Shown here in pieces: positions 14,000 through 20,032 of a stretch of 30,233 nt of DNA (the stretch's first letter is position 1; each line of letters opens with the position of its first letter). A program made the position numbers and the translations under genes. The stretch covers positions 1-30,233 of the forward strand of contig DGSN01000061.1 of assembly GCA_002393575.1 (NCBI GenBank), written 5' to 3'. The notes beneath the pieces were generated by a model. The model was not told where the DNA came from. It searched no databases and was given only the letters and a program-made list of their open reading frames with translations. Source of the stretch: Prevotellaceae bacterium UBA4361 (GTDB lineage: Bacteria; Bacteroidota; Bacteroidia; Bacteroidales; Bacteroidaceae).

Positions 14000-16759
14000 T
14001 TAAAACAGCCTCAGCTGTCCAGTGAGTTCGTCACGGATTTCATCGTCCGACTTCTCGTCGCCACCATCATTTCCTCCGTCGTCGCCACCATCGTCATCTC
14101 CACCATCACCGCCGTCGTCATCTTCCTCGTCTGGTTCAGGGAAACGAGTTGGCTCCAATTCCTTCACCTCGTCGAGCGCATACGTCGTGAGACGCTTGCC
14201 CTTCGCCTTGAAACCCTTCACGGCAATGAATTCCTCCGCATCCAACTCCTGCGGACCACGGAACGTGTCAGGTTCGGCAAAGCTCAGTTCGAGGCGAGGA
14301 TAAGGCGTGTCGGTCAGCAAGATGAGCTTCGACTTAGGGTTTTCGCCTACGAAACTCTGCCGTTTGTTCGACTCGTCGAGCAAGAAACGCTTGATGTAAG
14401 GCAGATTGTCATTGTCGGCATCGTAGAGCACCGCCGTCCACACCTTGCGAGGGTTGTATTTCTCAATGCGCAGGATGTTCTGCTCATAGTGGTTGTTCAG
14501 GTCGAAATTCGTGAAATAGTATTCGCCCGTTGTCAGCACCACGAGAATCTTCTCATCGTTCTGGAACTCGCCGAGGAAGCGTCCGTGCTCGTCGTAGTTG
14601 ATGCGTTGCACGTCGGGGTCGTACCACACCTTTCGTCCGCCGAGCGTAGAACCGCCGTGCGACTTCAGCTGGATGCGGAACACATCGTGCTTCGTGAGCA
14701 GATTGCCACGCGAGGCGCGTCCCTTGATGGCAATGTCGCTGAAATCCTTCTCGAACGTCAGTCGGCGCACCTTGTCATTCGGCTTCAGCGTCACCTTCAC
14801 CACCTCCGCCTCACCGTTAGAGTTGGCAGTGAAATAGCTGATGCGCGACTTCGGCGTTCCCATCGTCACGTCATATTCCCTGTCGCGCGTCATCGAAGTC
14901 ACGTTGAACCGCTTGATGTAGCTCACACCCGTAGCACCATCCTTGTAGCACACATTGTAAATCGTGCGCTTGTCGTTCTTCTTGAACACATCCACATGGA
15001 TGATTTCCGCCTTGCGATGGTCGCGCTTGCATCGTTCGTTCTCACCCACAAACACCTTCTCCGCCACCTTGATAATCTTGTACGTACCGTCGCGGTAGAA
15101 GATGATGATGTCGTCGATGTCCGAACAATTCGTCACAAACTCGTCCTTCTTCAGTCCCGTGCCAATGAAACCCTCAGCGCGGTTGATGTAGAGTTTCTGA
15201 TTAGCCTCAGCCACCTTCGCCGCCTCAATCGTGTCGAACGAACGAATTTCCGTGAGGCGAGGATGGTCGACACCATATTTCTTCTTCAAGTAGCGGAACC
15301 ACTCGGCAGTCACCTCCACCAGGTTGGCAAGTCGGCGTTCCAGCTCCTCAATTTCGTCTTTCAGTCGGGCGATGAGTTCGTCAGCCTTGTCCTTGTTGAA
15401 CTTTAGGATGCGCGCCATCTTGATTTCCATGAGTCGGAGAATATCATCCTTCGTCACCTCACGGATGAACATCGGATAGAACGGCGTCAGTCGCTCGTCG
15501 ATGTACTCGCAGGCAGCATCCATCGTCTTGGCATTTTCAAATTCCTTCGCCTTATAGATGCGCTCCTCGATGAAAATCTTTTCCAGCGAAGCGAAATGCA
15601 ACTGTTCGAGCAGTTCGCCACGGCGGATTTCCAGTTCGAGCTTAATCAGACTCTTCGTGTTATCCACCGAGCGCTTCAGCACATCGCTCACCGTCAAGAA
15701 CTGCGGTTTCTTCTCATCAATCACACAGCAGTTCGGCGAGAGGTTGATTTCGCAGTCCGTGAAGGCATAGAGCGCGTCAATCGTCTTGTCCGACGACACG
15801 CCAGGCATCAAGTGAATCAGGATTTCCACACCAGCAGCCGTCAGGTCCTCCACCTTGCGCACCTTGATTTTACCCTTCTCCGCAGCCTTCAGGATGGAGT
15901 CGATGAACGGACTCGGATGCTGAGGCGAACCCGTCGTCTTGCTAAACGGAATCTCCGTGATGGCAAGCGTCTTGTTGTCGCGCTTCTCAATCTTCGCACG
16001 CACACGCACCACCCCACCACGCTGACCGTCGTTGTACTTGCTCACGTCGATGCTTCCACCCGTCGGGAAGTCAGGATAGAGCTGGAACGGCTCGTTGTAG
16101 AGATAATTCACCGCAGCATCACAGATTTCATTAAAGTTATGAGGGAGAATCTTGCACGAAAGACCCACGGCAATGCCTTCAGCACCCTGCGCCAACAGCA
16201 GCGGGAACTTCACAGGCAAGGCGATAGGCTCCTTATTGCGTCCGTCGTAACTCAGTTTCCATTCCGTCGTCTTCGGATTGAAAACCACGTCGAGCGCGAA
16301 CTTCGAAAGACGAGCCTCGATGTATCGACCCGCAGCTGCATCGTCACCCGTCAGGATATTGCCCCAGTTGCCCTGGCAGTCAATCAGCAGTTCTTTCTGC
16401 CCCAACTGCACCAGCGCATCCTTGATACTCGCATCACCATGCGGATGATACTGCATCGTGCTACCCACGATGTTCGCCACCTTATTATATCTGCCATCGT
16501 CCATCTGCTTCATCGCATGGAGGATACGTCGCTGCACAGGCTTGAATCCGTCCATGATATGAGGCACGGCACGCTCCAGAATCACGTATGAAGCATAGTC
16601 CAGAAACCAGTTCTGGTACATCCCACTCAGATGGTGCGTAATGCCATCCTTGTTTTTCGTTGGGTCATAGTCCGACTTCGGCGGCATCTTACCACCGCCC
16701 TCCACTGTGTCTGGCGCATCAACGCCAAAGTCATCCTTCTCGTTATCGTCTTCCTTCAT
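14000..16759 (-). CDS. parC: DNA topoisomerase IV subunit A
   Basis: A 919-residue type IIA topoisomerase A subunit. It cuts both DNA strands through a tyrosine and works with ParE to decatenate daughter chromosomes. Visible are the winged-helix region (DYASYVILERAVPHIMDGFKPVQRRIL, 54-80), HPHGDASIKDAL (105-116), and the active-site tyrosine Y146 in AAGRYIEARLS. A coiled-coil arm and the exit-gate region lie near 400-490, followed by a C-terminal beta-pinwheel. The position equal to quinolone-target Ser83 of E. coli GyrA is Ala110, which I believe is usual in Bacteroidota ParC. The last 50 residues are an Asp/Gly-rich acidic tail (DDDGGDGGDDDGG). Gyrase A is the alternative, but the short C-terminal domain and HPHGDAS favour topoisomerase IV. 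parE is not adjacent in this window. Confidence 0.92.
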   Translation of the reverse strand: MKEDDNEKDDFGVDAPDTVEGGGKMPPKSDYDPTKNKDGITHHLSGMYQNWFLDYASYVILERAVPHIMDGFKPVQRRILHAMKQMDDGRYNKVANIVGSTMQYHPHGDASIKDALVQLGQKELLIDCQGNWGNILTGDDAAAGRYIEARLSKFALDVVFNPKTTEWKLSYDGRNKEPIALPVKFPLLLAQGAEGIAVGLSCKILPHNFNEICDAAVNYLYNEPFQLYPDFPTGGSIDVSKYNDGQRGGVVRVRAKIEKRDNKTLAITEIPFSKTTGSPQHPSPFIDSILKAAEKGKIKVRKVEDLTAAGVEILIHLMPGVSSDKTIDALYAFTDCEINLSPNCCVIDEKKPQFLTVSDVLKRSVDNTKSLIKLELEIRRGELLEQLHFASLEKIFIEERIYKAKEFENAKTMDAACEYIDERLTPFYPMFIREVTKDDILRLMEIKMARILKFNKDKADELIARLKDEIEELERRLANLVEVTAEWFRYLKKKYGVDHPRLTEIRSFDTIEAAKVAEANQKLYINRAEGFIGTGLKKDEFVTNCSDIDDIIIFYRDGTYKIIKVAEKVFVGENERCKRDHRKAEIIHVDVFKKNDKRTIYNVCYKDGATGVSYIKRFNVTSMTRDREYDVTMGTPKSRISYFTANSNGEAEVVKVTLKPNDKVRRLTFEKDFSDIAIKGRASRGNLLTKHDVFRIQLKSHGGSTLGGRKVWYDPDVQRINYDEHGRFLGEFQNDEKILVVLTTGEYYFTNFDLNNHYEQNILRIEKYNPRKVWTAVLYDADNDNLPYIKRFLLDESNKRQSFVGENPKSKLILLTDTPYPRLELSFAEPDTFRGPQELDAEEFIAVKGFKAKGKRLTTYALDEVKELEPTRFPEPDEEDDDGGDGGDDDGGDDGGNDGGDEKSDDEIRDELTGQLRLF

Positions 16760-16810
16760 TGATTATCATCTTCGAGCCAGCAAATTGGCCCATTTATTTA
16801 CATTTGCCGA

Positions 16811-16818
16811 CAAAGATA
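16811..16818 (-). promoter_or_regulatory. -7 element of parC
   Basis: TATCTTTG on the minus strand (forward CAAAGATA) matches TAnnTTTG and lies 52 bases before the parC start. Upstream is an unbroken run of nine A/T pairs. The best TTTG-like box is at a non-standard distance. Confidence 0.55.
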
Positions 16819-16839
16819 GTGTTTTTTTTTCACAAAAAC

Positions 16840-16870
16840 TTGATTTTACGCCAGCAATTTCTTACTTTTG
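16840..16870 (+). promoter_or_regulatory. Divergent plus-strand promoter
   Basis: TTG at 16840-16842 and TACTTTTG at 16863-16870 are 20 bases apart, a good Bacteroidota promoter pointing away from parC. The first gene it could serve is the XRE-like regulator, which would give a leader of about 270 bases containing the dyads at 17011-17109. Confidence 0.55.
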
Positions 16871-17144
16871 CACTCACTTCACTCAGAAGCGTTCAACGAA
16901 TGCCAAAGTGAGGTTTTCATAAAAAAGACGTTTCCGCAACGTTATTTTTCAAGCTTTTAAATCTCGCAAATTTAGACCCATTGAGAAAATTAATTGTTAG
17001 GAAATGTCCATGGTATAGCGTAATAGCATACCACTTCATGCTTCACACACATCCTTTCCCCCGAAAGGCATGTGTGTATGCATGGAGTTAGTATGCGTAT
17101 TTGCATACAGCAGACGTGGGCAAAACCTAAACGATAATCTTTCA

Positions 17145-17480
17145 ATGGAGGCAATGCGAGAGCCTAAAAGCTTAGATTATGACAATGGTGTCCCCCACGT
17201 CTTTCCTTTAGGACTCGGCTCAAGAAGGGGGAGAAGAGCCACAATTCTAAGCCATCTCGCTATGCACTTAGGCAACATGATTCGTGAAGAAATGAAACGG
17301 CAGGGCAGAACTACCGTCTGGTTGGCACGTGAACTCAGTTGCGACCGCACCAACATCTATCGTATCTACGAAAAACCATCCATCGACATCTCCCTTCTCA
17401 TGCGCATATCCCACATCCTCCATGTCAACTACTTTGAAATCCTGTCGAAAGAGTACGACAAGATTCTCAAGAAAAAATAA
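17145..17480 (+). CDS. Small XRE-like helix-turn-helix protein
   Basis: The core from residue 40 on (MHLGNMIREEMKRQGRTTVW, then LARELSCDRTNIYRIYEKPS, then IDISLLMRISHILHVNYFEI) is a helix-turn-helix of the kind found in many small Bacteroidota regulators. The recognition helix is CDRTNIYRIYEK. With ATG 17145 it has 111 residues; the N-terminal 39 residues (PHVFPLGLGSRRGRR) are not part of the usual domain. ATG 17262 would give a 72-residue protein of the common length, and I cannot decide between them. An intrinsic terminator follows directly. The upstream region is full of GCATAC-type dyads, so autoregulation is a reasonable guess. No neighbouring target gene is obvious. Confidence 0.75.
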   Translation: MEAMREPKSLDYDNGVPHVFPLGLGSRRGRRATILSHLAMHLGNMIREEMKRQGRTTVWLARELSCDRTNIYRIYEKPSIDISLLMRISHILHVNYFEILSKEYDKILKKK

Positions 17481-17499
17481 CAACACACACAGATATGAT

Positions 17500-17537
17500 A
17501 TGTCACGCAGAACCCCATGTTCTACGTGACATTTTTT
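17500..17537 (+). terminator. Terminator of the XRE-like gene
   Basis: Stem ATGTCACGCAGAAC (17500-17513) with GTTCTACGTGACAT (17519-17532), one mismatch, a 5-nt loop, then a T run to 17537. It lies 20 bases after the stop codon. Confidence 0.85.
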
Positions 17538-17855
17538 ATATCTGCCAACCAATCGCACAAAACGACTCATCCCGGCTCAGAATCATCAGATAAACCAGTG
17601 CAATCCGTGATTCTTAATAACACATAGACTTCGTCTTGATTATCCCGATTGAACTGATTAAAATGATTATCTTTCTATTTGATAATCAGAGAAATCCGTT
17701 TAATCCCTTTAATCCAGCACGGCAGTGCGATGTTTTTAATAATAATCTGATGAATCCCCATGCCAACGAACGTTCATTTTGTTTCCACCGAACCTTCAAT
17801 CCCCAGTCAACGAACGTTCGTCATCCCCCAGTCGAAGGTTCATACCTCTTTCCTC
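17538..17855. other. Gene-free, decayed repeat DNA
   Basis: No convincing gene. There are short A+T-rich words of the TTTAATCCCTTTAATCC kind and two copies of CAACGAACGTTC (about 17764 and 17809), the second inside the perfect palindrome ACGAACGTTCGT. Paired CGAACCTTCAATCCCCAGTC / CGAAGGTTCATACC words also occur. It looks like worn intergenic repeat material. Confidence 0.5.
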
Positions 17856-18102
17856 TCATTTATTCTACGGAGGATAGGAGTTTAGGAGTTTTTTAAACCT
17901 AACGATAACCATAACCATAACAGTCACCAGAATGGAATGTTTAAAGTTAAGGTTATGGTTAAAGTTAATAATTATTTCCTGCTCATTCGTGTCAATTGGT
18001 TGACCCATAAAGAAAATTTAGTACATTTTGCCAATTTGGCTACGCCGAGCTAAAGGTTCTTTAGGAGATTTATTTCGTGTTCATTTGTGTCAATTTGTTG
18101 AC
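17856..18102. repeat. Long direct repeat, left copy (about 247 bp)
   Basis: This matches 18987-19234 almost base for base (offset 1131-1132, one indel, few substitutions). In order it contains TTCTACGGAGGATAGGAG, an inverted repeat (AACCATAACCATAAC 17907-17921 against GTTAAGGTTATGGTT 17946-17960), a GTGTCAATTGGTTGACC word and the dispersed GGCTACGCCGAGC element. It ends in TTTGTGTCAATTTGTTGAC. The two copies flank the DUF4160/DUF2442-like pair. Confidence 0.92.
18036..18060 (-). repeat. Dispersed element copy (inverted)
   Basis: TTGGCTACGCCGAGCTAAAG followed by GTTCT, the reverse complement of the copy at 13747-13771. It lies inside the long direct repeat, left copy. Confidence 0.85.
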
Positions 18103-18236
18103 TCTTATCCTATACTCCAATACTCCGTAGAAATTTTATTACGTGCTCATTTGTGTCAATTTGTTGACTCTTATCCTATACTCCAATACTCCGTAGAAAT
18201 TATATTACGTGCTCATTTGTGTCAATTTGTTGACTA
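18076..18236. repeat. 66-bp tandem repeat, 2.4 copies (left cluster)
   Basis: Units begin at 18076, 18142 and 18208 (CGTGTTCATTTGTGTCAATT ...), each followed by TTGTTGACTCTTATCC and TACTCCGTAGAAA in the complete units. The last partial unit runs into the stop codon (18234-18236) of the minus-strand DUF2442-like gene, so the repeat abuts the coding end exactly. There are no unique spacers, so it is not a CRISPR array. Confidence 0.9.
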
Positions 18237-18644
18237 ACAAACACTGACAGCCTGTAGTTCCTTACCTATTTGGGCAATCTCCTCCAGGATTTGCCGTTCA
18301 CGCTCCTTCGATGGCTTCTTCGTGCCATTGATGTACTGAGCCATCAGACTCTGATTGATACCCAATCTGCGGCTGACAGCAGAAGCGTTCAGCTCAGGAT
18401 GAGAGAGGAAAACAAGAGAAATGCCTGTTGGCTCAGGGTCGTCATACTCAAAACTCTCAAACGACACATCCTCGTCAAGCTGATACCAATGGATGCCCTC
18501 ATCGTCCATCTCGTAGTCGGCACGTTCCTCAACAGAAGCATTGCGCAGACGACGATAGTAGAGCAAAGACTGCCACAGCGTCCTACCGTCATCCGTCAGA
18601 CCATAAATGCGGTCACCATCAAACCAAATCTTAGAAATCTTCAT
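18234..18644 (-). CDS. DUF2442-like + helix-turn-helix protein (antitoxin-like)
   Basis: A 136-residue cytoplasmic protein. The N-terminal half (KISKIWFDGDRIYGLTDDGRTLWQSLLYYRRLRNAS) resembles DUF2442, a small fold usually encoded next to DUF4160. The C-terminal half (about 80-136: HPELNASAVSRRLGINQSLMAQYINGTKKPSKERERQILEEIA) is an XRE-type helix-turn-helix, so it can probably bind DNA. It overlaps the end of the DUF4160 gene by 14 bp, so the pair is one transcript. Such pairs are generally treated as type II toxin-antitoxin-like modules, and this member is the probable DNA-binding antitoxin and autoregulator. Biochemical activity is not established by sequence. Confidence 0.78.
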   Translation of the reverse strand: MKISKIWFDGDRIYGLTDDGRTLWQSLLYYRRLRNASVEERADYEMDDEGIHWYQLDEDVSFESFEYDDPEPTGISLVFLSHPELNASAVSRRLGINQSLMAQYINGTKKPSKERERQILEEIAQIGKELQAVSVC

Positions 18645-18891
18645 TTGTCACGTTCCTTCCAAAATATTCGTTCCACTTTTCAATAGCGAGTTCCTTGTTT
18701 TCTTCCAGCACCATTTCAGCAGCTTTGATGTCTTTCGGCTTCAATCCTTCGTTCTTCACCAGCACAATACCTTCAGGCAATATCTCAAACTTAGCCCTTC
18801 CATCAGCACCTTTCACATGCACATGAATTGGTTCATGCTCACGGGAATAGAAGAAAAACCTCATACCAAACATTCTTAGTATTTCGGGCAT
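18631..18891 (-). CDS. DUF4160-family small protein
   Basis: An 86-residue protein, with ATG at 18891. The open frame reaches 18972, but that part overlaps the promoter, and the family normally begins MPEILRMFGMRFFFYSREHE as here. The DUF4160 pattern is clear: PEI-x-R-x-FG-x-x-x-FFYSREHEPIHVHV, then ARFEI-like AKFEILPEGIVL and a helical end (PKDIKAAEMVLEENKELAIEKWNEYFG). DUF4160 proteins are found with DUF2442 partners in toxin-antitoxin-like pairs; which one is toxic is not known to me. It is the first gene of the pair, with its own consensus-like promoter, and the pair lies between two copies of a 247-bp direct repeat. Confidence 0.85.
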   Translation of the reverse strand: MPEILRMFGMRFFFYSREHEPIHVHVKGADGRAKFEILPEGIVLVKNEGLKPKDIKAAEMVLEENKELAIEKWNEYFGRNVTNEDF

Positions 18892-18919
18892 AATCTTTAG
18901 TTTATTAAATGTTACACCG

Positions 18920-18951
18920 CAAATGTAGGTAATTATTTTATTACCAACAAA
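18920..18951 (-). promoter_or_regulatory. Promoter of the DUF4160/DUF2442-like pair
   Basis: On the minus strand TTTG (forward CAAA 18948-18951), 20 bases, then TACATTTG (forward 18920-18927). This is close to the ideal Bacteroidota promoter and 28 bases before the ATG at 18891. It lies within the unique DNA between the long repeats. Confidence 0.75.
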
Positions 18952-18986
18952 TTTCTTACACCTTTTCTCCACAAAACATTAAATAT

Positions 18987-19234
18987 TCATTTATTCTACG
19001 GAGGATAGGAGTTTAGGAGTTTTTTAAACCATAACGATAACCATAACCATAACAGTCACCAGAATGGAATGTTTAAAGTTAAGGTTATGGTTAAGGTTAA
19101 TAATTATTTCATGCTCATTCGTGTAAATTTGTTGACCCATAAAGAAAATTTAGTACATTTTGCCAATTTGGCTACGCCGAGCTAAAGGTTCTTTAGGAGA
19201 TTTATTTCGTGCTCATTTGTGTCAATTTGTTGAC
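18987..19234. repeat. Long direct repeat, right copy (about 247 bp)
   Basis: Second copy of 17856-18102 in the same orientation, including the AACCATAACC/GGTTATGGTT dyad, the GTTGACCCATAAAG word and the dispersed element at 19168-19192. The copies differ by one inserted base and a few substitutions, which suggests a recent duplication or continued gene conversion. Confidence 0.92.
19168..19192 (-). repeat. Dispersed element copy (inverted, right long repeat)
   Basis: Same sequence as 18036-18060, located at the matching place in the right long repeat. Confidence 0.85.
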
Positions 19235-19263
19235 CCTAAAATTTTCGAATAATTCGCGGATAA

Positions 19264-19287
19264 TTGGCTACGCCGAGCTAAAGGTTC
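19264..19287 (-). repeat. Dispersed element copy, extra single
   Basis: TTGGCTACGCCGAGCTAAAG then GTTC, 96 bases after the previous copy but without the surrounding long repeat, showing that the element can occur by itself. Confidence 0.8.
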
Positions 19288-19350
19288 ACGTGCATTCGCG
19301 TTTGAAATAAAGAAAAACATAAATGACAGTAAATTTTTCATGAATTATTT

Positions 19351-19511
19351 CGTGTTCATTCGTGTCAATTTGTTGACTCTTCTCCTATACTCCAATTCTC
19401 CGTAGAAAATTATATTTCGTGTTCATTTGTGTCAATTTGTTGACTCTTCTCCAACACTCCAATCCTCCGTAGAATTTTTATTTCGTGTTCATTTGTGTCA
19501 ATTTGTTGACT
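19351..19511. repeat. 66-bp tandem repeat, 2.4 copies (right cluster)
   Basis: Units begin at 19351, 19418 and 19484 (periods 67 and 66), with the same consensus as the cluster at 18076-18236: CGTGTTCATTTGTGTCAATT, TTGTTGACTCTTCTCC, then CTCCGTAGAA. The final unit stops at GTTGACT, as in the left cluster. Confidence 0.88.
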
Positions 19512-20032
19512 CCAAAGAGCTGATTAGCGATGATTTGTTGACGGAGTTTCGGGCTTGTCTGTTGCGGATGATGCAACATGTAGAAACACTCGCTACACAC
19601 ATGCAACCATTCGCGCCTAAAAAAGACGTAATTTTGCAAAGATTTTTAGCTTGTGCATACGCACACGAGGGGTGGAATGTAAAAAAGTGTTGTGTTGGAG
19701 AGTGTGCCACAGCGCAGAATGAGACAGATCATCGGTCTTTCAAAGACAATTGAGACACCAATATATTCATTGGAGAATTCAGAAAAACTGCTGCCATGAA
19801 AAAGCAGTAGTAATATGGTTTTAAAAATAGCAATGGATGAGCTGGAAGCGACTCATGCGGCTGGCGCATCCAACGAATGGGGTTCGATGCGAATCGCGCC
19901 CCCTTTGAATCGAAAAAACCTCACGTTGATTAAAATTCGTACTTACATGAGAGAATGGAACCACAACGCTGAGATTCACGGAGATAAACGAATTTGATAT
20001 AACATATTTTTTAATTTTAAAACTATTTAAAA
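19512..20032. other. Leader or spacer before the giant BspA-like gene
   Basis: No convincing gene in these bases. A TAATTTTG -7 box stands at 19629-19636, without a good -33 box. If used, it would give a leader of about 390 bases with small hairpins (GTGC-ATAC-GCAC near 19652; ACTGCT..AGCAGT near 19787-19808; CCAAT..ATTGG near 19757). A 60-codon frame at 19815-19997 has no recognisable features. The last 50 bases before the start at 20033 are very A+T-rich. Confidence 0.45.

Larger units (their letters stand above)
16760..17144. other. Divergent regulatory region, parC / XRE-like gene
   Basis: These 385 bases contain a promoter on each strand (16811-16818 and 16840-16870). Dyads follow: TGGTAT..ATACCA (17011-17033) and a 14-bp hairpin with one bulge (17045-17058 with 17063-17077, ACACACATCCTTTC). 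GTATGC/GCATAC words repeat at 17026-17031, 17077-17082, 17093-17098 and 17104-17109. No gene other than a four-codon frame is visible. Confidence 0.6.

Noticed and set aside
13961..15406. 481-residue plus-strand open frame
   Set aside because: It lies wholly opposite parC and has the V/L/R/H-rich composition of an antisense shadow; parC motifs are unambiguous on the other strand.
15596..16591. 331-residue plus-strand open frame
   Set aside because: Antisense shadow of the ParC catalytic region.
17636..17896. 86-residue plus-strand frame
   Set aside because: Runs through worn repeat DNA and into the left long direct repeat; composition not protein-like.
18028..18237. 69-residue frame with HLCQFVDSYPILQYSVEI repeats
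   Set aside because: Translation of the 66-bp tandem repeat; no start signal and no non-repeat part.
18076..19511. CRISPR array
   Set aside because: The 66-bp units are tandem without unique spacers of even length, and no cas genes are in the window.
19427..19753. 108-residue frame downstream of the right tandem cluster
   Set aside because: Its first third is repeat translation and the remainder shows no family likeness; the -7 box at 19629 lies inside it.
19815..19997. 60-residue frame before the giant BspA-like gene
   Set aside because: No signal, motif or codon pattern; probably leader or spacer DNA, though it cannot be excluded.
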